Shown here piece by piece: positions 15,901 to 28,900 of a stretch of 64,000 nt of DNA. A program made the position numbers and the translations under genes. The stretch's first letter is position 1; each line of letters opens with the position of its first letter. A model generated the notes under the pieces. That model saw only the letters and a list, made by a program, of their open reading frames with translations, did no database searches and had not been told where the DNA came from. The stretch covers positions 2,978,366-3,042,365 of the forward strand of contig VYZB01000030.1 of the NCBI GenBank assembly GCA_013397455.1, read 5' to 3'. The stretch comes from Crotophaga sulcirostris. Its lineage: Eukaryota > Chordata > Aves > Cuculiformes > Crotophagidae.

Positions 15901-18900
15901 CTAGCAGGCTCTGAGCATTACCCAGCCCAGTCACCTCCCCGTGCCCCATATGTCCTTGTACTGAAACCATATGTTTGAGGCTAGATGGAAAAGATGTCCT
16001 GTGATCTTTCTGCTAAGAGCTGATATGGTGTGATGTGAGGACACACGGCACTTCTAGACAATCTGGATTCAGGTTGTCTGCAAGGGCCACCTGGAAGGGA
16101 GAAGTTTGGTTGTGTCTCAAAACCTGTTTCTAGGATTAGCCATCTCAGGTACATTTAAGCAAACCTCCAGCTATAGCTGTGTGCCTGTTGGTGCTGAAAA
16201 CTTGCCCAGCCTTTCCCAAGGCTTTTGATCCTTACCTACTTGTTAGGGTATTTTTATTTGTCTGTCTTGTTACTGGCATACTCCTTCTTGCTTAACTACA
16301 GTGTCGACAAAAGTTCTTGTCATTCTGAAAACAAGATTTGGACTGAATCCAAAGACTGGGGAGTCAGTACAGCTGTGTGTTGGGGAGGAGCTGGTACATG
16401 CTTTCAAAGATTTGAAACTATTAAGCATATATTCAAGGGAAGGGCATTTGAAATGCTTTTATTTCTGATGGTAACTGATGATTTTCACTAAGTATGGCTT
16501 TGAGTCTTATTATAACTTCTTGTACCGAGAGTCTAAGACTAGCTGACCCTCCTTTTGTGAGTTAGCAATGGTAATTAGAGATGCCTGGTCTATTTTATTG
16601 TGATACATACGTACACCATTATACATTGATAACAGGAAGCATGTCATTTGGAAGCCATTCTTTCAGAATCTGTCTGCTGCTCAGCCCCTTGTGTAATGCA
16701 TGGCACCAACCACCACCAGCCATCACCGGTGGTGACCTAATGACCAGGCATCACTACTCACCGCCTAGTCTTAGTGCAGCAGCATTTTTATACAGAATCT
16801 CTTTCTGTGTGTGAGAGCCCTTCTAAGAGTCCACAACACACAGCTGGCTGAGGCATGTAATGTACAGATGTGGCAAAAACCTATACAAGCAGTATAAGGC
16901 TTCCTTCCTAACATTAAAACAGTTAGAGTTCCTGGCAGAAAGTGGTAAGAGTGTCAGTGGCTGTTTAGATTAGGGAAGGATCGGGTGTGTTCAGCAAAGG
17001 AGATATTGTTTGTTTAGGTTTTCCCTCCTGGGACTAGTTTAGTATTTCAAGCACGTTTGGGAACTTGTTTTTTCCTCACTGGGTTAAGATATGCGCTGGA
17101 TAGTGTGCATGGATCTGAGAGAATGAGGCTTAACAATGCTTCAGAAAAAGTGATTGCATATCCTAATAATGCTAGCTTTGTTTCTGGGTGCCTGTATAGA
17201 CTATGTCAGTATTTGTTTGCTGACTTCTCTTTCTGCTTAAAATACACAAGAAGATGCCTCTTTCAGCCTGCTGAGGCTGACAAAATACTAAAGATAGACA
17301 AAACTACAGAGTAAAATGCAGCTGTGTGCGGGGAGCCCCTATGTATGCTATATCAGGGGGAACAGCTGGGATCTGCTACTGACACCACTACCAAACCCAC
17401 GTTTTTTCCATCTTTCTGACTGCATGCTTAGTGTGCATGCCCTGTCCAGCAAAACGGAGAGCTGAGACTTGTCTCCTTTTTATCCACTGTGGGAAGGTTA
17501 TTGAGAGCAGCATTGTCTGAGTCACTTTGTCACAAGCTAGTTCAAAAGGCATATGCTGTATGTAAAACTGCTCCAAGATGATGAGGAGCAGCCACAAAGG
17601 GACATACTCGTACAAATCACTATTCAGAAATGTTGAAACTTAAAAACACATAGCTTTGAAAGAAAAGGCCAGGACCCCAAACATAATTGGCCAGGGTAAT
17701 GGAAATTGTTAAAAAGAATGAATGGGAGCAGCCACAACCATTGCCAAAATCATTACAGTCATCAAGCTGAAAAATGAGCCTGGCAGCAGCAGCACATCCA
17801 GATGGCCAAACAACAAGACTTATTGGTAATCCATCCATTTGCCTGATTGAAATCTCATCCACCCACCAGCTCAGGGAGAAACTCCAGATTAGTCTCAAAG
17901 GGGCTCCCAAAATCACAGGCACTGAGCTCCCCTCGGTCTCTGAGAAGGACTCAGCCTCCTCAGCAGTTAGAGAGCCACCAATGAAGCCATAGGTTCAGTG
18001 GAGCCCCAGATGCAAACATTGCGTCGTGATGTTAAAAGATTATTTTTGAACAGTGCAGATCCTGCATTCTATGCATTGAAATGCTGTGTGTGCTGCCACT
18101 ATGGATAAATGCATGTCAGCGATTAAGGACCCCAGGAAGTCTCTCTGAAAACTGATGTACAGGCTGGTGTAGCTTGTCTGGCAACATAGCTTTTCCCAGC
18201 AGAATACGATTTTTGTAATATGGAAGGGAGCTTTGCTCTACACATGCTAAATACCGTTATCTCTCAAGTGGCCTGACTGACATAATTAGATTAAACTAAG
18301 AGGAACTGGGCCTAGCCTTGTCTTTAGCTTGGATTTTGACACTTCTTTTCAGACCCAGAGAAGGGACTTTTAGCCCGAAAGCCTGCCTGTTCTTTTCAAT
18401 TAATTTAATTGGCCTAATAAAAATTTTACATGTATGTTCTCTTCCTACAAACTCTGCTTCTCTCATGCTACAGTACAATTATTATTTCCATACAGGAATG
18501 ACTGGCATGTATGTAAATCAGGATTAAGGGAACCTGAATGGTTAACCAAGTTAAAAAAAAACATAATGCCAAAGCTGCTGTGCATCAGGGCAAGAGCCCT
18601 TCACCAGTGGACTGAGCAAGAAACCCCTCCCCAGCAACTGAACAGTCAGGCTGGGAGCCTGAAGTCACTGTCAGGCAGAGGATAATGGGAGCACACAGAG
18701 CACAAGTCCTTTCTCATAAATCAATCTGTAGCTATAACTGTAATGGAATTTGCAGCTTTTTGTGACCAGCTCTGTTCCTCAGACCAGCATTAGGAACAGT
18801 GCCTGACTCCTATGGCATGGAAGCCAACCTAGGTGAAGAGACTCTTTCCAGCTGGCATGGAAACAACCAACTTTCCAAGTAGAACTCAAGGAGACTGACA

Positions 18901-21900
18901 GGGGTCCTGAGTCATAATCCAAAAAATCTGTAGAAGCAACTGTTTATTTGGGGATCACAGTTTATCACCAGTTCACACTGATATAAGCCAGTTTGATGGA
19001 GGGTATTCAGAGTAAGAAGCAGGAGAAGGAAGTGCAATAAACAGCTAAATGAAGCTTCTACTTCTCACCATGTCTTTCGAGGTTTAGATTAAGAGGCAGA
19101 GTTCAAGCATTAAAAGGCAGAGATGGAAAGGAATAGTGGAAGTGTTGCTCCTGTTTTTTTTTTTTTTCTTTTGTAACACCTATAGCTTTTGAGTTCTTCT
19201 TCTGAAAGTTGTCATTGATGTGGCAATATTTTTTAATGCAGTTAAAAGTCAAGGCCAGGTAGTGACCGTAATACTAAATCATCCTTTCCACAATTCACTA
19301 GTCCTCTTAAAAAGACAACTTTGTCTATAAAGCATCTGCTTTATTTTTAGCAAAGCAGAACCAATAGAGACTCACATTACAGCAAAACCTACTTTTTTCT
19401 TTATTTATAACTTTTTCTGTGATAGTAATATTATTTCTTGTATACACTGACCAGCATCCTGATACCAATGGCAAAGTCTTGATGTGTTAACAATAAACAT
19501 TAGAGTAGAAGAAACTGTCCTAGATGTCCTTTTGCAATACATCAGCACTATAAAGTGATGTGTGTGTCAGCTGCATTAGGCAAAGTAAAGATGCAAGGGA
19601 CAGCTTCTTGCTTCCTCTCTTATTTAAGTAAACCTTTAAAAGACAAACCAACCTCGCCTTTGGTATGGAACTGAAACACACAATGCAGAATGATTTGCAC
19701 CAAATAAATAAATGCTTTTCAGTTGCAATCGTTCCCTATTGAGTTGAAGTGGTATTACACTGTTCTAATCTGATCAGTTCAAGAAAGCACGCACAAATGA
19801 AATGAGGTGATCTTAACTCTTCAGGTTGGGGAACTGGAGTTTGCACAGAACATCCAGCCAGAGGAACAGGTATGATGTCTGAGCGCAAATCTATGCCAGT
19901 TTACAACTTCCATTGCAGTTAATTTCATTCCTCCACTTAATTCCTGAACAATTAACCTCACGTGATAACCCCATGCATTTCATCTATCTGCAGCTTCCAT
20001 GGTGTTTGCCACTGAAGAAATCAAACAGCTCATAACCCTTTTCCAGTTCAATCTGATTGGCACTAGGGCTCCTATCCACCTTCACAGGGAAATTCCACTT
20101 TTACTCCCATCTGCAACACCCATTAACCTCAATGAACATATGAAACAGAACTTTTGAAATGGTCATTTTGAGCACAAATGCACACATAAGGAGTACTCCC
20201 CACCTAATGTTGAAGCACAACCACTTCTTTGGTGAGCAGCGTAAGTATAATAATATGACAGGTTGTAGCAACTCTAAATAATCATCTACTTAGCCTAAAG
20301 CAAAAATTGGCAGTGGGAATGTACAACATTTGAATCAATGTTGAGGAAACATTTTTCTTGTGACATAGAAACCTTATTGACTGAAAATATCCAGAACTTT
20401 GGAAGTATTTTACTTAAAGCTGATAAGTTTAGCAAAAATTACTTTAACATCATGATTAGGATGGATATTTTGTTAATAGCTGGAGTGAGCCAACCACATG
20501 AGAATGACCGTTGTTTCTGCTGATAGTACCTGTGCATTTCTGAGAAGATTTCTTCTCGTAAGCACCAGGCTACTACTTTTTTTCAAACAAACAATTCTGC
20601 CATGGAGTTTGCTCATTTAAACAGCGTTGAAAAGCAAATCTAGGCAAGATGTGAATGCATTTAAATTACGTTTTTTGGTATGCTTAAATAATAAAAAAAA
20701 AGTAGCAGATTTTCCTGCATTATTGTTAATAACACAAAGGTGTATTTCTAACATTATTTAAAGTTCAGTTTTTCATTGGATTTGGGGTCTATGGAAAGTC
20801 TTTCCTTAGTAAAAAGAAAGAAAGAAAGAAAAATCTCTGTTTTCCCAGTGGTACTCATTAGTGATGCAGACTTGCTGTCAAATTGCCACTACAGTGCAGA
20901 AAGATATACAAATCAAAAGCTTTCATATACTGGAAATGTAACAATCTAGAAAGCAGAATATACAATTCATATAGCTAAGAACAGATAGTAGGCACCAAAA
21001 AAAATTGGAAATATACTGTCAATTTGAGGGGTTTTAATGTAATTTTAAAAATTTAAGAACATTGTCCTGAAATATGTTCTCATATACTGCCAGATTATCT
21101 GAATTCAGTTCTACCACCATAGCTTCCTTTTGCTCAGAAAAAATACAAGGTAAACCATTGTAATTACCTAATTTTTTTTATTTGAGAACTCCACAGACTT
21201 AGTTGCAACTGTAAAATTGCAGATCACATTGCTTGAAATTTAATTATGTAACTAAAAAAATAAGTATGTATAAAATGAGCAATGTATAAAAGTCTAAACA
21301 GCTCAGTTTTCATAGTAGCCAGTTGTTCAATAGTAAACACGCTCCACCTCTCTGCTAGGAAGAAGCAGATGAATTCTTGCAATTCTCTTTGTAATTCTGA
21401 TCCAAGTCCTTCTGAAGCCAGTGGAAAAATTTGTATTAGGACTGCATTTTACATGTGTTTGTCTCACTGAGATGAGCGCTTATTTCATCTTGTTATTTCA
21501 GGACTTCCAATCTCAACTCTACAGTCTGCAAAGATTTGATTTTTTTCTTGAAACTGAGATAGTATATTAAAGAGAGCACTTTTGGACAGCAACAGACATT
21601 CATTCCTAGTCCATGGCAAGATTTCAAATTGTCCCAATTCTAAGAATATACTTTCAATAAATTTTGAGATAACAAATTGTACCAACCACAAAAAATGTCC
21701 TTAGATGACACCAGTAATGAAGGGGAGTCACTTTTGAAAGGCAATTCTTGCTCTTGCAGGTGTGCTCTCACAAGGCTGGGAGAGTCTTTATTTTTGGGAG
21801 TTTCCATGGTAATGTTGGCAGTCCTAAATGGAAACAAAAATATTTAAAAGGAGATGTTAAAAAAAGCGTGATTCAAACGTGACTGAAGTTTATATATTTC

Positions 21901-22600
21901 TAAGAGTAGAAAGCAGAAATGTTGTACACGATTTTAAAAATTCTATCTAAATTAAATCCAAAGACAAATTCAGGCGCATTTTTCCAAGCTGTCGTGGGTT
22001 TGGCATCATAAAAAACACTTGAAGGAAGGCCTTTTAAGAATCGGCAAACACAAAGCGACTCCTTTCATGTTTTGTTTTCTGAAATAGGCAGCCTTTTTCT
22101 ACAACTTGAATTTCCATACAATCAAAACAATCTTTGCAAGGGTGAAAACGATTGCTGCCAAAAGTACATAACACCAAAACCCAATCGGGTTTCATTTATT
22201 TTAGAAGTAGCCTTTAAATGTTTTGAATGTTTAAAATGAAACTTATATCGCCATCTTTAAAAGAAGAAGTCTGCAACGCTGAAGAGAGATTTTTAAATTT
22301 ACTCGTTTTTGTCCTGGAAATGAGATCCTATAAGAAGCTGCACCAACAGAGCGCTTCAGCAAGTGGTCCCACAGGAGGGCACAGGCCCTGCAATGCAGCC
22401 ATCGTTACGTGTTTCAGGAAAGGATCTGGAGGGGCTCTGGAGCTGTAACCAGGCGTAGGGCACTGGTCAGTTTTATACAGAGCCAAAATGACCCATGAAG
22501 CTGGCCCCGATCCCCAGAGACCTCAGGAAAAGGTGAGGGGAAGCCACCTCCTTTCTGCATTCCCAATAGGCTGGGAAGAAGGCCTGAGGTAGGGGAACAT
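12901..22600. other. Intergenic DNA, no gene recognised
   Basis: AT-rich sequence with short open frames only (100 codons or fewer). There is an imperfect TACTTATTAAAT-type repeat near 12962-13004, T tracts near 14480 and 19154-19167, and an AAAG microsatellite at 20811-20833. The stretch 17690-17990 is somewhat richer in complex sequence and could be a conserved noncoding element, but I cannot test this without an alignment. Confidence 0.55.
20811..20833. repeat. (AAAG)n microsatellite
   Basis: About four AAAG units run inside an A-rich stretch. This is a simple tandem repeat with no associated gene. Confidence 0.8.
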
Positions 22601-22691
22601 CGTGTGTGCCTTTCCCTTTGCTTGCTTTTCTTCGAATGGAAGACAAGCAGTCAGATGGCCAGCGCGAAGGCGGTTTGAGGGACCTGCTGGC

Positions 22692-22727
22692 AGTGCTATT
22701 TATACACCACGGTTGAAAAATAGCACT
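22692..22727 (+). repeat. Perfect 10-bp inverted repeat (stem-loop)
   Basis: AGTGCTATTT (22692-22701) is exactly complementary to AAATAGCACT (22718-22727), with a 16-base spacer. Pairing does not extend clearly beyond the ten pairs, so this is shorter than a typical microRNA precursor. It lies in a locally more GC-rich, complex stretch (about 22480-22900). Confidence 0.6.
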
Positions 22728-25700
22728 TGAAAGGGCCTCTGTTCAAAGGTTCTGGTTGAAAAAAAACCAATTCCGCATCTGTGAAAACTTCCAAAAATGG
22801 CTTTCCTCAGTGTAGAAGCCGGATATATATTTGTTGAATCAGGCTCTAATTAGGTAGGATACAAAGGGCTTTCTCCCCCCGCGATAATTCCTGCTCAGCT
22901 ACAGTGTCCCCCCCACTTTCTGCTAACCCTGCTCAAACTTTATGTGGGTTGTTGTTTGCTTTTTTTTTTTAATTATTTATTTCCACAAAGATGCTGTAGC
23001 AATCAACAACTGATCCCCTTTCTTTCCCCCTCCTCCTTTTAATTTCAGGGGGTTCTTTTCAGGCCAAATTTCTTCCTGCTTACTTGGGCTGGTCTTTTCA
23101 TTAAAACAAGTTCTTCAAATGACCCCCCAATCATTTGCCCTTCCTGTCCATTCTTGGTTATGCCAAAACTGTTAGTTCACAACAGGAAACCAATAGCTTG
23201 TGCTATCAGGAGACATTTCCTTCACAGCACAGAACGTCTGAATAATAATTTCAAGCAAGGTTTCACCCATTTCCTGTGAAAGGAGGGAAGTTTGCCTATC
23301 CCAGTCCCTCAGAGGTCTTTGTTTCCATCCCTTCGTGATGTAATGCTTTCTGCATAGGGAAGATGGATCATTTTCCCTTAACAGCACTAAATTCAATATC
23401 CTGTGTAAAATTTTGATACTGCATTTCAGCAATGAAGCATGTAACATTTACAAACAATAAAAAGTTCTGCTCTAGTTTATACTTGTGGTGTCTCTTTCAA
23501 AAAATAAACTAAACTTTTGGTGTCTGGAAAATAACTACAATGAAAACATGAAGGCTAAAGACAGTCTGGTTCATTAAATGTTTTTCTTGCGGATTGTTAG
23601 CACTACAGTTCTAACTACTGTATTCTCCCAGTAGAAGGAGAGCCCAGCTGATATCAACTCTTGCTGAGCACCAGAATGTCCCAGACTGAGCATCCATTGT
23701 GGCACTGCATTTAACAGGAATAGAACAGATAGATATACTCAGGCACTGACTCAACACATCGAATAAGCACATACTTAATTTCATCCTTGTATAGCAAAAC
23801 ACTCACTTAAGCAAATACTGAAGAGCGACTGACTTTTTAAAGGGATGTGCTACATCAAAGCGTTAATATAATGACAACACTAAATTGCTAAAAGGGAAAT
23901 CAGAAGCAATGCACATTAGCTCTTCACTGCTGGAACATTTAAGGCTATTTAGGATGCATAATTTTAGGCAAAAAATGTGTTAAGCTATACTTTATCCAAA
24001 CAAAGTAGACATGGAAATTGCTACGTATGAACTACTTTTTCCATTGAACCCTGTTGTGGTGTTTCTTAACCTATTTTTGTTAAATGATGCAACCTGGAAT
24101 CAGGATAAGTTTTATTTTATTTTCTACAGTTGTTTTTTTTTAACAAGCCTAATAAAGGCTTGCGAATACAATTTTTTTATCACCTGTTGCAGGAAGCAAG
24201 AAACCTTAAAAGGAGAATTTTTCAAAGAGTTCGAGTACCTTAAAAATAGCTCTTTGTTATTATAGTGCAGTCTTAATAACACCATTTACTGTCACACAAA
24301 ACCCGTAATAAATATCTCTCTCCATTATTCTGAAGGCAATAACATTTTTATTACATTTGTGTCCTCTGTGTGTTTGGAATTTGAAATGTTTGAGCCAACA
24401 TGAAATACTAAATCTCTTATTCTAATTCATTTGTTCCAATCAAGAGGCCCAGCACAGTCAGCTTAGTGTTTTCTTCCCTTCTTTAACGGACATCGCATGC
24501 ATTTCCTACTGTCTGCCTCCTCAGCTGGGATCCCACAAGTAGTAGGCACCTTCATTTATCAATCTCTAGTCATGTTTGTGTTAGCTAAATAAACCATTTT
24601 AACACCTCTCCACTAGAAGCTGTGTTTAAGAATAGTAGCTTTGTGCTTCAGCATCTCTTGCTTGAGAAGCAGGAATGTGGTTTTCTGGCTGAAGGTCGGC
24701 AGGACCTTTGCATTTTGTGTTTTGCCATCCATTTCCAGAAGTACATTTGTCAGTTATGGACCCAAGCAGCTGAAAGTCTCTGCATTAGGCAGTTTTCACT
24801 CACCCTTACCACCTTCAGTCCTTGCTTTTCCCATCAGTGACTGTAAGATGTGAAACAATATCAGTCTTTTTATATTTGTTTCAGAGGAACTGTAAAAATG
24901 AATTTTGATTCACTTTATTTAGGCCTGAGGAGAGTGCTTCCCCTTCAGTGTCTTTCACAATCAGAAAACTTTTCTGAAGAAAAAAGACTGGTGAAGTATT
25001 ATTCAGTTCTTTCTTTAATTGTTCAACCCTAAACTGGGACATCTTGTTGAAAACCTTCTTTGAGGCTGATACCCCAAGGCTACTGTTGCATCTTGCATTT
25101 CCCTTTTTCCTCCTGCTCAATTTTGAACCCCCTTTCATCTGGGCGTTGGAGTGTGACTAAATTACATTTAATTTTCTACCAAAACCCCAACTGTTTGTTC
25201 ATTCAATAGGATGAGAAACTTTGCGCTTTTTTTTTCTGATAAGCTTCTTATCTTTCCAAATCTGGAAACCCTTACTTTGTTCTGGCCATCTGTCTCCAAA
25301 GCAGAATAACAGGTGAGCTGAAGGATGTTCTGGGAAAAGCAATGCGAAAAACTGATGCCCAAAGAAATGAGCTACTGTAAGAGTAATTATGATGAATATG
25401 TTTAGTTGTACTTAATGGCAAGAAAAGCTAGTGACAGTGTTATTCTATCAGCTATTAGAGAAATACAAATGTCAAGGTATAAACATGCATAAATAGGAAA
25501 AAAAATCAGGTCACTCATCAGAGGAAGCTTCCTGTCAATCCCATGTTTAAATATCACAGAAAGATCTTTTATAGCAACTGTGGGAACACAATGTCCTTTT
25601 TAGCTTGTAAAACTACATTTGCAAAGCACTCTGAAAAGGTCTACGGGTAATACCACAAACTGGCAAGAAGTGATATCTAATTCCCCTTCTTCCTATTATT

Positions 25701-25849
25701 AACTGTATAATACTGCATATACTACAGTAAACTGCACCAAAAATCCCACGGGAATGGGTGTGTGTGCGGAGTATTTATATTTTGCTGTGGAATAGATCAC
25801 AGAACTCTGTCCATCTGTCAAGACATGTGAGTAACTCATGCTTAAACCT

Positions 25850-25925
25850 AATTCTCTAGTTGGTGAGCTGAGACTCAGAAAAATTAGGAGTCTTAATGAA
25901 GGCCACACAGGAACGACTGAGAAGG
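25850..25925 (-). repeat. Possible MIR/CORE-SINE fossil (weak)
   Basis: The order of an 'AGACTCAG' block, a degraded 'GTCTTAATGA' and 'GGCCACACAGGA' resembles the reverse complement of the MIR core (CTCAGAGAGGTTAAGTGACTTG, then GTCACACAGC). The match is by eye, and divergence is too high for certainty. Confidence 0.3.
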
Positions 25926-28900
25926 AAGAGGCTAATGGAGCATAGACTGTTAGTCATTATAGAGGCTGTAACTGCACGTACCAGCTTGTGACACATCACG
26001 CAGTGCTAGTGTGCAGATGGTTCTAGTCTTCTCTGTATTTACATATGAAAATTGGCGGATGAGGGCTAGTGTCCTCAGTGCAGCATCAATTATGTTCTCT
26101 GATATGGCTGGAGGAGAGAGGAAGAGAGATGGTGCAGAACTGCCCTATAGAACAGGCAATGCCAGTAGCTGGGAACGATGAAATGGCCCTAGTAAACTCA
26201 CAGAGGCATGAAAGGAGCTAATAGCTGACATTTTTAACACTGGAATTTTCAAGCAAGGAAAATTATAATTTTATCAGAACAGAGATATAAACATTATATC
26301 ATATATAACTCCTGGCTTAAAGTCTTGTTAGGTAACAGAGTGGTCTTGGAAACCAGATAACTTTATAATCTATGCCCCTTAAATAGAATAAATCCCTCTG
26401 ACACCTTTCATGCCAACATTTCTTCTGCATAGTGCTCAGGCTCTCATTATATTTGACATTTTATTTCCACTATTGAATTGCCTTTTCCTTGTTTTGCTCG
26501 TTCACAGTGCACACTGGCCAACATACAAAAATGTAATCTGAATGTTTTAAACTAGACTAATATATTTTGACTGTATCGTCGCTGACACAGAGGACTGTAA
26601 TGCAGCCAGCTGTTCATTGTTACTATATTAAATAAAATAGAACTCCCTTGTGATATTCTATATGCTAACAAATGATGTAATGAAATTCCGGCCATGTGAA
26701 AATTCTATCATTATACCACCCAGCATCCCCATGAGCAGTCAGAGGCCAAGTCACTTGCCTGAAAAGCCCCGTTAACACATCATCCTTACAGCTTAGAACT
26801 GTAATTGGTTTAACCTGATGTGCTGCTCATTTTCTGTGTCCTGCATGCTCAAGTAGTGCTCTTTGCTTTTCTCTGTACTGGTGAAAATGTGTACGGGACA
26901 AATCTGAAGACTTTGCTCCATTATTATGACACACATCTGTACACACAGCAAGTGAAGGGCTGACTACAAGAAATATGATCTACAAATGACAGGTGGGACT
27001 GCAGGTAAACATAGAGAAAGAGGGGGGAGGAAGCCATGCATAGAGAGAATAAAGGTGTATCCTCAAAAAGAACTTGGCAAAACCATTTTAACAAGTTTCT
27101 GCCCTCTTCCTCCCTTCCTTCATCATTTGTATAGCTGTTTTATCATGTCAGTGATTAAGTTTCTAACTCAAGCCCCATATAATTGTATGATCACAGCTAA
27201 AGGAAACGGAGAAATGCAGAGTGTGAGTGATAGCAAATGTAGACTGTTAAGTCTACATCAACACTGAAACCAGCTTCTCATAGAGCTGTACCTAAAAGTG
27301 TAAAAAGAAAAGAAGCAGGGAGAGGAATGGAGGAGAAAAGGTTGGTGAGCTTTATCTTAGACACTGACTACAAATGGAAATTTCAGCCTTGACTGAAGTG
27401 GCCGTGGGTGACCTCTGCAACTTACCCGCATGCACCAAGGTGGCAAGAGGTACCACACAAACAGACTGGGGAGAACCGGAAGCAGTAAATGGCCTGTGTG
27501 TTCCCACTACGCTTGAGGAAGCGGGAGAGGAGATAAGAGCAACCACTGTTTTTACCAGGGCAATTGTCAGGCAAGAGAAACCAAATCAAAAATAGCAAAC
27601 TAAATGTAAAGTTTTAGAATTTACAGATGGGTGCTCAGTTCTTCAAAGGAAAATTTATATATGTGTGGGGTACCTCCCAACCAGGCATAGTCTGCACTGG
27701 AGGCCTGGTAGTGGAACTGAATCACTTAAACAAGCCCATCAGCTGTGGAAATAGGGCACTGCAACACAACTCTGACTGAATTCAGTGGAAGATATACACA
27801 AAAAGAGGCCTTCTGTGAATTTGTACTTCTGTTAGATTTGAAACATTTATCTCTCGCCCTTTTTAGAACCTGTACAACACACTATTGGCAGAGAGCAGAT
27901 GCTGTCTGGAAAGGAGAAAGTTCTGAGTTAGTTGGGTAGCTGGGGAGAAAAGGACGGAGAGCAGCCATTCTTACTAAATGCTAGTGCTTCCAAAGCAACC
28001 CTACAAGATGCTGGGCTTTTTGGGCTTTCAGAATAGGACCTCTAGAGCAAAGACATAAGCATTGCACCATACCTGATTAGGTTATTAGTTTCTTTTTTTT
28101 TGGAAACTGCGTAACTGGGAGATCCCCAACTCTTCTACTTCATAGTTCACCAGTGCTAGCAACAGCGAGGGCTGATTTCTCTGATGGGAAAGGTGTGAGT
28201 TTGTCTCCTGTTGAAATGAAAGGCAACAATTCGCTGAAGCTGAAGTAAGGAGAGATCCTAAGAATGAATGAGAACAGCAGAGCTTTGTGCGCCACAAGGC
28301 AGAAATGTTTGAGAGTTAGCCCCACTTGCCTGAACAAAGTAGTAGGGCTGTGCAGCCCCAACCACGGCCACACAGTCATATCAGCACATGATAATTAGTC
28401 TTATGCAAAGCACCACCGACACAACTGTTGCTTCTGGCTCTGGAGGAAGCTTGCTTGGAGCCAGAACAGGTATCTCTACTATGCAATGCAGACATACTCC
28501 AAAAGCCACTATAAATAGGTTAAAGGAGCCTGGATGCATTACATAGAGATCTGAGATGATGTATCTTTTCATGACTCACATAAGACAGGCAGAAAAAATA
28601 AGTCTGCAAACACCAGTCCCATGTAAGCTTTTCCCAATTAAGGCTTTTAGACAAGATGTAAACTCTCATCTGAGTTTGAGCCTTGCTATGCTGCAGTTTT
28701 GTCTAGGTGCTTATCTGTTCTCTCCTAGAGGATTCACCACAAAAAATATCGGTGGGCTTTCACCAGCAAGGTTAGGGAGGAGGAGGAATACCATATGGCA
28801 TTTCCCAAGTGTGTTCATATCACATGCCTTTTACATGTTTACATTTCTTGACCACGGTCTGAGCCCAGACTCAGGCTAACCTTGAACCTTGCAAACCAAA

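Noticed and set aside
28509..28518. CTATAAATAG, a perfect MEF2/TATA-like motif
   Set aside because: The consensus is degenerate and many hits are expected by chance in 64 kb of AT-rich DNA. Nothing else supports a promoter or enhancer here.
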